Shown here: positions 51,551 to 60,339 of the stretch, in pieces
How the letters are laid out: each line of letters opens with the position of its first letter
Position numbering within the stretch: position 1 is the stretch's first letter
NCBI RefSeq assembly: GCF_918697865.1
Contig: NZ_CAKKMV010000001.1
Location: 186,001-250,000, forward strand
Reading direction: 5' to 3'
Source of the DNA: Massilia sp. Bi118
Lineage (GTDB): Bacteria; Pseudomonadota; Gammaproteobacteria; Burkholderiales; Burkholderiaceae_D
Length of the DNA stretch: 64,000 nucleotides
Notes under the pieces: generated by a model
Database searches by the model: none
Seen by the model: the letters and a program-made list of their open reading frames with translations, nothing else
What the model was told of the DNA's origin: nothing
Made by a program: the position numbers and the translations under genes

Positions 51551-52590
51551 GCAAGATGAACGGCCAGGACCGCACCCTCGTCATCTCGCCGAACTGGATC
51601 GGCGACGCCGTGATGGCCCAGCCCCTGCTGCGCCTCCTGAAGCAGGCCCACCCCGAGCGCGCCATCGACGTGCTGGCGCCGCCGCAGGTGGTGCCGGTGT
51701 GGAAGCGCATCCGGGAAGCCGACCAGATCATGGAGACGCCGTTCCGGCACCGCGCCCTGCAGCTGGGCGAGCGCCTGAAGACGGCCAGGCAGCTGCGCAA
51801 GCGCGGCTACCGCGACGCCTACGTGCTGCCGAACACCCTGAAGTACGCGCTGATCCCCTGGCTTGCGCGGATTCCGCGCCGGGTCGGCTACAAGGGCGAG
51901 ATGCGCTACGGGATGGTCAATGTGATGCACTTCGACGAGAGCCCGCCGCGCTCGATGGTGCCGTTCTACGCGGCGCTGGCGCGCGAGCCCGAACTGCCGC
52001 TGCCGGGTCAGCTGGCGCGGCCTTCGCTCGTGGTGGCCGGCGAGGAGACCGAAGCCGTCGCCCGCCATCTGGGCATCGCGCTGGACCGTCCATTGGTCGC
52101 GTTTGCCCCGGGCGCGGAATTCGGCATCGCCAAGCGCTGGCCGCCGGCCCACTACGCCCAACTGGCGGCGCGCGTGGCTGACACGGTGCCGAACGTGCAG
52201 ATCGCGCTGATGGGATCGGCGAACGACGCCGAGACCTGTGAGCAGGTGCTGGCCCAGGCGGGCATCGGCACCGGCATCGTGCGCAACCTGGCCGGCCAGA
52301 CCTCGCTCGACGACGCCATCGCCCTGCTGGCCCAGGCGCGCGCCGTGGTCTCGAACGACTCCGGCCTGCTGCACATCGCCTCGGCCCTGAACCGCCCGGT
52401 GGTCGCCCTGTACGGTTCGACTGACCCGGACTACGCCCCGCCGCTGTCGGAAATCGCCCGCACGATCTCGCTGCGCCTGGAATGCTCGCCCTGCCGCCAG
52501 CGCGAATGCCCGCTGGGCCACCACGACTGCATGAACAAGATGAGCGTGGACCGCGTCTGGAGCGAACTGCTGCCGATCCTGGCGCGGTAA
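51547..52590 (+). CDS. waaF: ADP-heptose:LPS heptosyltransferase II (WaaF)
   Basis: 347 residues. GT9 hallmarks are present: 'LVISPNWIGDAVMAQPLLRLL' at the N-terminus, 'FAPGAEFGIAKRWPPAHYAQLA', 'VVSNDSGLLHIASALNRPVVALYGSTDP' and the WaaF-specific C-rich end 'LECSPCRQRECPLGHHDCMNKM'. It adds the second heptose to the LPS inner core in the cytoplasm. It overlaps msbA by four bases (ATGA). Its stop codon is the first three bases of a repeat unit, so an element has inserted at or just after its end. Confidence 0.95.
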   Translation: MSKMNGQDRTLVISPNWIGDAVMAQPLLRLLKQAHPERAIDVLAPPQVVPVWKRIREADQIMETPFRHRALQLGERLKTARQLRKRGYRDAYVLPNTLKYALIPWLARIPRRVGYKGEMRYGMVNVMHFDESPPRSMVPFYAALAREPELPLPGQLARPSLVVAGEETEAVARHLGIALDRPLVAFAPGAEFGIAKRWPPAHYAQLAARVADTVPNVQIALMGSANDAETCEQVLAQAGIGTGIVRNLAGQTSLDDAIALLAQARAVVSNDSGLLHIASALNRPVVALYGSTDPDYAPPLSEIARTISLRLECSPCRQRECPLGHHDCMNKMSVDRVWSELLPILAR

Positions 52591-52761
52591 ATTCGGGGTC
52601 AGTAAATTCGGGGTCAGAGCACTTTTTCGAACAATGGCTCGCGGACAAATTCAACCCTTGTCGCGGCCGCCCTTCGCGGCGATCTTCGCGTGCATTCGTC
52701 TTCAGCTCGCAATCGCTTTCGTTGACGCAATTGTTCAAAAAAGTGCTCTGACCCCGAATTT
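52588..52761. mobile_element. 158-bp MITE-like element with 32-bp inverted ends after waaF
   Basis: Arms at 52604-52635 and 52730-52761 are reverse complements at 31 of 32 positions (AAATTCGGGGTCAGAGC at the outer end) and flank 94 bases. The 15-mer TAAATTCGGGGTCAG stands twice in a row at 52588-52617, and its first copy supplies the waaF stop codon. GGGGTCAGAGC-type ends are known from intergenic repeats linked to REP-associated (RAYT) transposases. No transposase gene lies here, so the element would be non-autonomous. The long hairpin may also end waaF transcription. Confidence 0.8.
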
Positions 52762-52770
52762 TCCGAATTT

Positions 52771-53715
52771 TTAGTTGCGGGCGCGAAGGTTCTTGCAAAC
52801 GCCTTCGGCCAGGCCGCGCAGCATTTCGTGGCGCTTTCTTGCTTCCGAGCGTTTTTTCGATGGGATGCTTTCCAGATCCGGCGCCGCCAGCGGGGCGCAA
52901 TCCAGTTCGTAGTCGCCGCTGGCGTTCTTGACCGCGCCCAGCTCTTCCCACAGCAGGTCGTAATCGGCCAGCACGCGGCCGTGCCTGATCGCTTTGTAAA
53001 TCACGCGGTTGCGGTTCGAGACCAGGTGCATGCGCTCGCAGCCGTACTCGAAGCCGAGCTGGCGCACCAGGCTCACCATCAGTTGCTTGGGACGCAGGCC
53101 GTGCAGGTCGCGGGTGGCGAGGCGGATCGCTTCGCGCGCATCGTCCGTCTTGCCGCCCTGGACGCAGCCGATGCTGAGGGCGGGGCGGCCGGCGCGCGGC
53201 GCGACCGTGAAGGCGACCGTGTAGATCACCTTGCCGTCCTGGGCCAGTTGCAGTACCAGCTCGCCCTCGCGGTCGAACATGTTCACCGTGCGCAGCTGGA
53301 TCTCGTAGGGCAGGCCGCTCTTGCCTTCGCAGGCCGCCAGCATCACCGGACCCAGGCTGGCGCGCGCCAGCGTCTGGCCCAGGCCGCGGCGAAACACGAA
53401 ATCGTAATGGGCCTGGATCGCCGCCAGGCGCTCTTCCGGCGCCAGCGCATGGCTGCTGTAGGGCCGGTAGACCTTGTACAGGAAGCGCGGGCAGTTGCGC
53501 ACATAGTCCGAAAAGGCCGGATGGGAATTCAGCAGGCGCAGCCACGCCGGGGTCTGCAGCGGGTGCAGCAGGGCGCGCACGCGGATCTTGATGCGTTCGC
53601 GCAGCAGCGGCAGGCGCTTCAGGTGCAGCGGCACCGCGGAGTCCAGCGTGACCGAAGGCGTTGCCGTGGCGACCATGTGCTCGGACCAGGCAAAGTCATC
53701 GCGGTAGAGCTTCAT
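52771..53715 (-). CDS. VirK/YbjX (DUF535) family protein
   Basis: 314 residues with the family pattern: 'HPAFSDYVRNCPRFLYKVYRPYSSHAL', 'RLAAIQAHYDFVFRRG', 'RTVNMFDREGELVLQLAQDGKVIYTVAFT', 'ALSIGCVQGGKTDDAREAIRLATRDLHGLRPKQLMVSLVRQLG' and 'DYDLLWEELGA'. Members affect LPS or outer-membrane integrity and virulence factor display in enterobacteria, but the molecular action is unknown. The location next to LPS genes fits. It is convergent with waaF across the MITE-like element. Confidence 0.88.
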   Translation of the reverse strand: MKLYRDDFAWSEHMVATATPSVTLDSAVPLHLKRLPLLRERIKIRVRALLHPLQTPAWLRLLNSHPAFSDYVRNCPRFLYKVYRPYSSHALAPEERLAAIQAHYDFVFRRGLGQTLARASLGPVMLAACEGKSGLPYEIQLRTVNMFDREGELVLQLAQDGKVIYTVAFTVAPRAGRPALSIGCVQGGKTDDAREAIRLATRDLHGLRPKQLMVSLVRQLGFEYGCERMHLVSNRNRVIYKAIRHGRVLADYDLLWEELGAVKNASGDYELDCAPLAAPDLESIPSKKRSEARKRHEMLRGLAEGVCKNLRARN

Positions 53716-53872
53716 GCCGGCCGCCCGGCATCAAAAGAAACAGCAAACGGCAGGGTAGGGCAGGCAGACATGGCTGTGTACACTAAATTGCGCAAAGTAA
53801 CGCTATGTAACACAGTGTATCTGAGGAAATGACTAGCGTAAATATAATGCTATTCGTTAAGCATATAAACGA

Positions 53873-53904
53873 CAACAGCCGCTCAAAGAGCTGAGCGGCT
53901 GTTG
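53873..53904. repeat. perfect 13-bp-stem hairpin
   Basis: CAACAGCCGCTCA pairs fully with TGAGCGGCTGTTG over a six-base loop. It lies 34 bases after the stop of the GH1-RmlD gene (minus strand). There is no clean T run, so a terminator role is uncertain. The rest of the gap 53716-53937 is AT-rich and holds possible promoter boxes only. Confidence 0.6.
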
Positions 53905-53937
53905 CGCTTTCGTCATATCCGGCAGTGCCGCAAGGAA

Positions 53938-56190
53938 TTAGCTGGCGTAGTGCGCCGACTCCTCCTGGCCGAAACGCTGCTCGCCCAGCTCGCGTTCGCG
54001 CAGATAGCGTGCGAGGGCGTCGTCGAAGGACGGCAGGATCAGGCCGCGCTCGCTGGTCAGCGCGCTATGGACGGGGCGCGGGGCCGTCATCTCGAGTTCG
54101 CTGGACGGCAGCACCTGCAAGCCGGCCGGATCGATGCCGGCGGCGGCGCAGGCGCGCTGCGCCAACTCGGCCCAGCTCATGGCCTGGCCGTTGGTCAGGT
54201 GCCAGATGCCGGATTCCCTGTCGATCAGCAGGTCGAGGCAGGCGTTGACCAGGTCGGGCACATAGGTCGGCGACACCGTCACGTCGCCGGCCGCCGCGAA
54301 CGGCCGGCCTTCGCTGAGTGCCGCCAGGGCCTGGGTCACGAAGTTGTGCTCGTCCCAGGGGCCGAAGAAGGAACTGGTGCGCACCACCAGCGCCTGCGGG
54401 TCGGAATCCAGCACGCGGCGCTCGGCGTCGGCCTTGCTGCGGCCGTAGGCGTTCAGCGGCGCCACCTTGTCGGACTCGACATACGGCCGTCCGGCGGCGC
54501 CGTCGAACACCAGGTCGCTGGAGAAGGTCAGGAAGCGCACCGCATGGCGGATCGCCGCCAGCGCCAGCACGGTCGGCCCGTGGGCGTTCTCGCGCATGCA
54601 GCGTTCGAACTCGTGCTCGGCATCGTCGACCCGCACGTAGCCGCTGGCATTCACGATCGCCCACGGTTTGTAGCGCAGGATCGCCGCTTCGACCGAGGCC
54701 GGGTCGGCGATGTCCATCTCCTGTCGGCTCAGCACGTGGCAGGCCAGGTTGCGCCGTTCGCAGATGCGGGCGAAGGCGCGGCCCAGGGTGCCGGTGGCGC
54801 CGGTGATCAGGATCGGCTGCGGGAAAGTCGAGCGGAAAGCGCCGCGGTCGTTGATGTCGGCCACCGCCGTGCGGGTTGCGACCGGCTTGGCCAGGAAGCG
54901 TCCGGGACGGCGCCACCAGCCCTGGCCCTGCAGCACCGGATGCGACAGCGGGCGGCCGGTGGCCAGTTCGCGCATCAGGTGCGCAACCGCGGTCTGGCGC
55001 GGCTGCGGGCCGCGGACGTCGTAGGGACCGGGCTCGTAGTAGCCGCGGCATTCGGTCACCAGGCAGTTCCAGTCGAAGGAGCCGAGCAGGGCCCAGACGG
55101 TGACGGCGCGGATGTCGGCGCCGTTCTGCTGCACCTTCTTGGCCGCATTCCAGATCTCGACCAGCCAGCGCAACTGGTCTTCGCGGTTGGCGTCGATGTG
55201 GGCTTCGGTGATCGCGATCGGCAGGCCGTAGCGGTCCCAGGTCTCCTGCAGCAGGGGGCCGATGCCCGGGGTCGGCGTGGCCAGCACGCGCGGGCATTCC
55301 ATGTCGGCGTGCGGAACGCCGCGGTAGCTGGTGCGGTGCGATTCCGGATAGCGCTCGATGCGATGGTCGAGCCAGCGTTCGCTGGTGATGTAGTAGTTGA
55401 CGCCCATGATGTCGGGCGGGCAGGGGTTCTCCTTGAACCACAGCAGTTCTTCGGGCGTCGCTGCCGACTCGAGCAGGTAGTCCCACAGGGCGTGATGTTC
55501 GTCGATGCGGCCGCACAGCATGTCCCAGCCCAGCCAGCGGCGCTCGTTGAAGAAGTTCGCGATCTCCGCCATTTCCGGCGTGCCGTAGGTGCGCGACAGG
55601 TCGTCGGTCTGCACCAGCTTCGCATTCGGATTGACCTTGCGGATTTCGCGCATCGCCAGCACGGTTGCGCGGCATTGCACGATCAGCGCGCGCACGAACA
55701 TCGCCTCGCTGGTGCCGTGCGGGTACCAGACGCCGTTCAGGCCGGAGAAGCGGGCGGTGGTGCAGATCTCGTTGACCGGGGTGTAGTACTCGACCCACGG
55801 GTAGCGCCGGGCCACGGCGCCGGCGTATTCCGCCAGCTTTTCCGGGAAGTCCTCGGACACCAGGCTGGTGTGCCGCGGACCGCTGCCGTGGTGGACCAGG
55901 CCGACGATGGGCGTCACGCCCAGCTGCTGCAGCACGGGCAGGCGCTCGTCAGGCCACGACCAGTCGGCGCTGTCGATGCTGTCCGGCGCGGTGCGTTCCC
56001 ATAACACGGGATAGCGGATCGCACGGATGCCGAGCGAGGCAAAGCGCTCGAGGTCCTGCAGCCTGGCTGCATGGCCGTTACGGTCCATCTGGGAAAAGTA
56101 ATTGTCGCGTACGCGGTTGACGGTGCATTCGAGGCCGCCCCAGAGCTGGAGCGGTGAGCTTGCTGGCTGGATATGGTTATTCAGATTCAT
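53938..56190 (-). CDS. fusion of a GH1-like glycosidase and an RmlD-like NAD(P)-dependent sugar reductase
   Basis: 750 residues. Residues 1 to about 420 are a family-1-like TIM barrel with 'IRYPVLWERTAP', acid/base region 'YYTPVNEICTTARFSG' (Asn-Glu) and nucleophile region 'PIAITEAHIDANRED'. From about 460 an RmlD/SDR domain follows: Rossmann 'PILITGATGTLGRAFARICE', 'IVNASGYVRVDDAE' and catalytic 'AYGRSKADAERRV' (Tyr-x-x-x-Lys). RmlD reduces dTDP-4-keto sugars to dTDP-rhamnose, so the substrate here may be a related nucleotide or lipid sugar. There is no signal peptide, so the glycosidase acts in the cytoplasm, which is unusual. No rmlABC genes are adjacent. Confidence 0.9.
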   Translation of the reverse strand: MNLNNHIQPASSPLQLWGGLECTVNRVRDNYFSQMDRNGHAARLQDLERFASLGIRAIRYPVLWERTAPDSIDSADWSWPDERLPVLQQLGVTPIVGLVHHGSGPRHTSLVSEDFPEKLAEYAGAVARRYPWVEYYTPVNEICTTARFSGLNGVWYPHGTSEAMFVRALIVQCRATVLAMREIRKVNPNAKLVQTDDLSRTYGTPEMAEIANFFNERRWLGWDMLCGRIDEHHALWDYLLESAATPEELLWFKENPCPPDIMGVNYYITSERWLDHRIERYPESHRTSYRGVPHADMECPRVLATPTPGIGPLLQETWDRYGLPIAITEAHIDANREDQLRWLVEIWNAAKKVQQNGADIRAVTVWALLGSFDWNCLVTECRGYYEPGPYDVRGPQPRQTAVAHLMRELATGRPLSHPVLQGQGWWRRPGRFLAKPVATRTAVADINDRGAFRSTFPQPILITGATGTLGRAFARICERRNLACHVLSRQEMDIADPASVEAAILRYKPWAIVNASGYVRVDDAEHEFERCMRENAHGPTVLALAAIRHAVRFLTFSSDLVFDGAAGRPYVESDKVAPLNAYGRSKADAERRVLDSDPQALVVRTSSFFGPWDEHNFVTQALAALSEGRPFAAAGDVTVSPTYVPDLVNACLDLLIDRESGIWHLTNGQAMSWAELAQRACAAAGIDPAGLQVLPSSELEMTAPRPVHSALTSERGLILPSFDDALARYLRERELGEQRFGQEESAHYAS

Positions 56191-56385
56191 GAGTCTTCCT
56201 GCGTTTTTTGAAACAAGGTGTAAGCCTAGTCGGCAGACACAGCTTCCTTTGTGGGCCAGCGAACATATAGAGGCGATTTAGGACAAGTCCTACGTAGAGT
56301 CAGCCGTTGTCCAAGACATTATTGGGGAAAGGTGCGCGACCCATGCGAAAATGCGCTCAAATAAACGAAGAAGGAGAATGAAGCC
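56191..56385. other. intergenic region with a TAGGAC palindrome
   Basis: A palindrome TAGGAC-AA-GTCCTA lies at 56279-56292, between the divergent starts of the GH1-RmlD fusion and the small unknown gene. A related GTTGTCC follows at about 56307. It is a candidate operator. No further gene is seen. Confidence 0.35.
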
Positions 56386-56622
56386 ATGTATATGGTGTAC
56401 TGGAGCACCATTGAAGAAGACTGCGGCGTGCCCCATGCCGAGCCCTTCGATACCAGCGAAATGGTGGCCGCCATGAAGTTCATGGAAGCGCTGCGCGCAC
56501 GCCAGCGGGCCGGCGAGGCGGTGCGTTTCATCACGATGTGCTCGGAGCATCCGGACGTGGTCGGGCATCCCGGCGTGGATGTGACCGGGCCCGATTACAA
56601 CTGGAAAAAAAGGCGACGCTAG
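56386..56622 (+). CDS. small conserved-looking protein of unknown function
   Basis: 78 residues, soluble and acidic, with a basic last stretch ('NWKKRRR'). The body reads 'YWSTIEEDCGVPHAEPFDTSEMVAAMKFMEALR', and 'FITMCSEHPDVVGHPGVDV' follows. It has a good ribosome site (AAGGAG, nine bases before the ATG), normal codon use and no overlap with a larger gene on its own strand, so it is probably real. I do not recognise a family. It ends four bases inside the convergent acyl-CoA synthetase gene. Confidence 0.75.
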   Translation: MYMVYWSTIEEDCGVPHAEPFDTSEMVAAMKFMEALRARQRAGEAVRFITMCSEHPDVVGHPGVDVTGPDYNWKKRRR

Positions 56623-58106
56623 GCCAACTGCTCCAGCTTCAAACGGTGCTTGAGCACCTTGCCGCTGGCGGCCGCCGGCAGGGCTTCCATGAAGACGATG
56701 CGGGCCGGGCGTTTATAGGGCGCCAGCCGGGCAGCGGCCCAGTCGCTCAGCGCATCGGCCGACAGCACGCTGCCGGCAGCAGGCTGCACGAAGGCCACCA
56801 CTTCCTCATTGCCATCCTCCTGCACCCGCCCGACCACCGCCGACTGCGTCACCGCCGGGTGCGCGTTCAGCACCGTCTCGACTTCCAGCGGATAGACCTT
56901 GAAGCCGGAGCGGATGATCAGCTCCTTGCTGCGTCCCTGAATGAACAGGGCGCCGTCCGGATCCTGGCGCGCGAGGTCGCCCGTGTCGAGCCAGCCGTCC
57001 TGACTCAGCACCGCGGCGGTGCCGGCCGGATCGCGGTAATAGCCCTGCATGACGTTGGGGCCGCGCACGAACAGCTGGCCGTCCGGCGCATCCACACGCA
57101 CTTCCACCCCGGGGATCGCCTGGCCGACCGAGGTGTCGGCGCGCGGCGCGTCGAGGCGGGTCTGGCTGACGGTGGGCGCCGCTTCGGTCAGGCCGTAGCC
57201 GTTGTGCAGCGGGACGCCGAGCAAGCTTTCCACTTCGCGCTTGAGCAGCGGATCGAGCGGCGAGCCGCCGGCGTAGGCGAAGCGCAGCGTCGAGGCCAGC
57301 GGCGCCTGCACGCCGTCGAGCGCGCACAGCTCCAGCAGGCGCGCATACATGGCCGGCACGCCCTGCACGATGGTCAGCATGCCGCCGCGGATCGCGTCCA
57401 GCATGGCGCGCGGCGTGAAGCGGGCTTCCAGGCGCAGGCAGGCGCCGGCATACAAAGTCCCCAGCAGCACGGACGTCAGGCCGTAGACGTGCGAGATAGG
57501 CAGCACGCCATAAGCGACATCGCCCGGCGCCAGGCCACGCAGGCGGCTCGATACGGCGGCCACGAACAGCAGGTTGCGGTGGCTGAGCATCACGCCCTTG
57601 GGCTTGCCGGTGGTGCCGGTGGTGTAAACCAGCGCGGCGATGGGCTGCTTTGCCGCCGGCTCCGGCTCAGCGCCGTCCGCATGCAGGCTGGCCACCAGAC
57701 CGCCATGCGCGTGCACGCGTGCGCCTGCCTGCGTCGCGTGCGCGGCTGCATCGGGCGAAGCCGCCGCCGTGTACAGCACGAGGCGCGCGCCGCAATGCTC
57801 GCGGATCGCCTCCAGCTCGGGACCGGTGAGCCGGGCGTTCACGTTGACCGACCAGGCATCCAGGCTGGCGATCGCGAACAGGGCGCCGACCTGGGCGATG
57901 CAGTTCTCGCTGACCAGCATCACGCGTTCGCCGGCCTGTACGCCAAGCTCCCGCAGCCAGGCGGCGCAGGCGTCGATTTCGGTTTCCAGCTGCGCGTAGC
58001 CGAGCGTGCGCCCATCTTCCTGCAGCGCCGGCGCATCCGGCGTCTCGCGCGCATGCCCGCGCACGATGGCATCGATGCGCGCCGGCAGCGCGTGTACAGC
58101 GATCAT
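56619..58106 (-). CDS. AMP-forming acyl-CoA synthetase/ligase
   Basis: 495 residues. The adenylating motifs are in order: P-loop 'YTTGTTGKPKGVMLSHRN', 'GYGLTEAAPTVSQT', 'GWLDTGDLARQDPDGALFIQGRSKELIIRSGFKVYPLEVE', and the C-terminal Lys in 'LPAAASGKVLKHRLKLE'. It activates a carboxylic acid as acyl-AMP and then as the CoA thioester. The start overlaps the acyl-CoA dehydrogenase stop by four bases, so the two form an operon: activation followed by alpha,beta-oxidation of the same acid. The chain length of the substrate cannot be read from the sequence. Confidence 0.92.
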   Translation of the reverse strand: MIAVHALPARIDAIVRGHARETPDAPALQEDGRTLGYAQLETEIDACAAWLRELGVQAGERVMLVSENCIAQVGALFAIASLDAWSVNVNARLTGPELEAIREHCGARLVLYTAAASPDAAAHATQAGARVHAHGGLVASLHADGAEPEPAAKQPIAALVYTTGTTGKPKGVMLSHRNLLFVAAVSSRLRGLAPGDVAYGVLPISHVYGLTSVLLGTLYAGACLRLEARFTPRAMLDAIRGGMLTIVQGVPAMYARLLELCALDGVQAPLASTLRFAYAGGSPLDPLLKREVESLLGVPLHNGYGLTEAAPTVSQTRLDAPRADTSVGQAIPGVEVRVDAPDGQLFVRGPNVMQGYYRDPAGTAAVLSQDGWLDTGDLARQDPDGALFIQGRSKELIIRSGFKVYPLEVETVLNAHPAVTQSAVVGRVQEDGNEEVVAFVQPAAGSVLSADALSDWAAARLAPYKRPARIVFMEALPAAASGKVLKHRLKLEQLA

Positions 58107-59257
58107 GCGCCGGCCCGCCTGATCATGTTGCGCGCAATGACCAGCTGCTGGATCTGCGACGTGCCCTCATAGATGCGAAACAGCCTGACATCGCGGTAAA
58201 AGCGCTCGGCCGCATAATCCGACACATAGCCGGCGCCGCCGTGGATCTGCACCGCGCGGTCGGCCACGCGGCCGCACATCTCGGACGCGAACAGCTTGCA
58301 GCTGGACGCTTCCAGCGTGACGTCGCGGCCTTCGTCGCGCAGGCGCGCGGCATCGAGCACCATGCTGCGCGCGGCGTAGAGTTCGGCCTGGCTGTCGGCC
58401 AGCATCGCCTGCACCAGCTGGAATCCGGCGATGGGCTGGCCGAACTGTTTTCTCTCCATCGCATAGCGCAGCGCGTCGTCCAGCATGCGCCGGGCCGCGC
58501 CCACGCACACCGCCGCGATGTGCAGGCGGCCCTTGTCGAGCACCTTCATCGCGGTCTTGAAGCCGACGCCCTCCTTGCCGCCGATGAGGTTCGCCGCCGG
58601 CACCCGGCAGTTCTCGAAGATGACGTCGCAGGTATGCGCGCCGCGCTGGCCCATCTTTTTATCGATCCTGCCCAGCGAGAGCCCGGGCGCGCCGCGTTCG
58701 ACCAGGATCGCCGAGATCGCGCCCGCATCCTTGCGCGTCGCATCGGTGCGCGCCATCACGGTGAACACGCCGGCTTCGGGCGCATTCGTGATGAAGCGCT
58801 TGACGCCGTTGATGATGTAATCGTCGCCTTCGCGGACTGCGGTGGTGCGCAGCGAGGCCGCGTCGGACCCGCTGTCCGGTTCCGTCAGCGCGAAGGAGCC
58901 GATGATCTCGCCCGCGGCCAGGCGCGGTAGCCAGGCCGCCTTCTGTGCCGGCGTGCCGTCGATGACGATGCCTTGTGCGCCGATGCCGTTATTCGTGCCG
59001 ACCAGCGAGCGGAAGGCCGGCGAGGCATAGGCCAGCTCCATCGCCACCAGCACCTCTTCTTCCATGGTCAGCGCAAGGCCGCCGTATGCTTCGGGGATGC
59101 ACAGGCCGAACAGGCCGAGCTCGCGCATCTGGGCGACGATGTGATCCGGGATCGCATCCGTCTCGGCGACGGTTTCTTCGGACGGGATCAGCACCTCGCG
59201 CACGAAGCGGGCGATGCTGTCCTTCAGCAGGTTCAGGGTTTCATGGTCGCGGATCAT
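58103..59257 (-). CDS. acyl-CoA dehydrogenase
   Basis: 384 residues. The three-part fold is complete: N-terminal helices ('IPDHIVAQMRELGLFGLCIPEAYGG'), FAD-binding middle 'SFALTEPDSGSDAASLRTTA' and 'INGVKRFITNAPEAGVF', and C-terminal helices with 'QIHGGAGYVSDYAAERFYRDVRLFRIYEGTSQIQQLVIARNMI', where the Glu of 'YEGT' is the catalytic base. It makes the trans-2-enoyl-CoA and passes electrons to ETF. The ATG at 59257 follows GGAAAG. The gene overlaps the regulator gene by four bases, so all three minus-strand genes may share one transcript. Confidence 0.94.
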   Translation of the reverse strand: MIRDHETLNLLKDSIARFVREVLIPSEETVAETDAIPDHIVAQMRELGLFGLCIPEAYGGLALTMEEEVLVAMELAYASPAFRSLVGTNNGIGAQGIVIDGTPAQKAAWLPRLAAGEIIGSFALTEPDSGSDAASLRTTAVREGDDYIINGVKRFITNAPEAGVFTVMARTDATRKDAGAISAILVERGAPGLSLGRIDKKMGQRGAHTCDVIFENCRVPAANLIGGKEGVGFKTAMKVLDKGRLHIAAVCVGAARRMLDDALRYAMERKQFGQPIAGFQLVQAMLADSQAELYAARSMVLDAARLRDEGRDVTLEASSCKLFASEMCGRVADRAVQIHGGAGYVSDYAAERFYRDVRLFRIYEGTSQIQQLVIARNMIRRAGA

Positions 59258-60339
59258 GCGGGTCTTTCCGAAAAGGCTTCCTGGATCGATTCGATGCTGC
59301 CGGTGCGTTCGGCGTCGTAGCCGGGCAGGGCGTCGACCAGGCGATGGTAGCCGGGCTGGCGCAGCACCGCCAGCAGCTGGGCCATCAGGCTGTCCTCCAG
59401 CGCGTCCAGGTGCAGGGCGAAAAAATAGCGCTCGCGCAGCAGCGGGATGAAGCCGAGCTTGAACTGCTCGGCCGCGGTGCGCATGCCGATGCCGACGTCG
59501 GCCATGCCGCTGGCGATGTAGGCGGCCACCGCCGAGTGCGTGAATTCGGCGCTGTTCCAACCGTTGATCGCCTCACCGTCGATGCCGGCCCGATCGAGCA
59601 TCATCTCGAGCAGCATGCGGGTGCCGGAGCCGGCCTGGCGGTTGACGAAGCGGAGCCTGGTGTTCACGAGGTCGGCCAATCCCTCGATGCCGAGCGGATT
59701 GCCGGGCGCGACCAGCAAGCCTTGCTGGCGTCCGCAAATGTGGACCAGGCAGTGCCGCTCCGGGTCCAGCCAGCGCAGGTAGCGGCGCGCCGTCGCTGCT
59801 TCGAATTCGCCTTCCGGCACGTGGAAGCCGGCCAGGTCGCATTCGCGCCGCGCCAGCGCGGCCACGGCGTCCAGGCTGGTGCGGTAGCGCAGCTCGACCG
59901 GCAGTTCCAGCTTGTCCAGGTAGCCGGTGAGGGCGGCCACCGCGAAGCCGTGGCTGGCGTCCATGCGGATCGTGCGCAGGCCGGTGCCGCGCATGCGCAC
60001 CTTGCCCAGTTCCGTCTCCAGCTCGGAGGCCAGGCTGTCCAGCGTCGGCGACAGGCGCGCGGCGATGCGGCGGTCGGCCCACACCAGCTTTTGCGCGAGC
60101 ATGGTCAGGCGCGTCCCGCGCCCGCGCCCGGTCTCGAGCAGGGGCTCGCCGAACAGCTCCTCGGCCTCGCGCAGCACGCCCCAGGCGTAGCGGTAGGACA
60201 GCCCGGCGGCCTTGGCCGCGGCGGCGATCGAACCATGGTCCTGGATCGCCAGCAGCAAGCCCAGCAGCGTAGCCGTGTCGAGCGGGGCGTCATTATTGAA
60301 ACTTATTTCCCAATGCGGGCGGATGTGAACCTTGAGCAT
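59254..60339 (-). CDS. ModE/LysR-type HTH regulator with periplasmic-binding-like effector domain
   Basis: 361 residues. The N-terminal winged helix is of the ModE type ('TLLGLLLAIQDHGSIAAAAKAAGLSYRYAWGVLREAEELFGEPLLETGRGRGTRLT'). The C-terminal domain from about 120 resembles PBP-like effector domains ('MDASHGFAVAALTGYL', 'VNTRLRFVNRQAGSGTRMLLEMML', 'AYIASGMADVGIGMRTAAEQF'). Such regulators often control molybdoenzyme genes. Here the divergent neighbours are a formate-type transporter and an NAD-dependent formate dehydrogenase, so it probably controls them in the manner of FdsR. The effector is unknown. Confidence 0.88.
   Translation of the reverse strand: MLKVHIRPHWEISFNNDAPLDTATLLGLLLAIQDHGSIAAAAKAAGLSYRYAWGVLREAEELFGEPLLETGRGRGTRLTMLAQKLVWADRRIAARLSPTLDSLASELETELGKVRMRGTGLRTIRMDASHGFAVAALTGYLDKLELPVELRYRTSLDAVAALARRECDLAGFHVPEGEFEAATARRYLRWLDPERHCLVHICGRQQGLLVAPGNPLGIEGLADLVNTRLRFVNRQAGSGTRMLLEMMLDRAGIDGEAINGWNSAEFTHSAVAAYIASGMADVGIGMRTAAEQFKLGFIPLLRERYFFALHLDALEDSLMAQLLAVLRQPGYHRLVDALPGYDAERTGSIESIQEAFSERPA

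Noticed and set aside
52482..52751. An open frame running from waaF into the MITE-like element as a transposase remnant
   Set aside because: Most of it is an out-of-frame reading of waaF. The part inside the element is too short to compare with any transposase.
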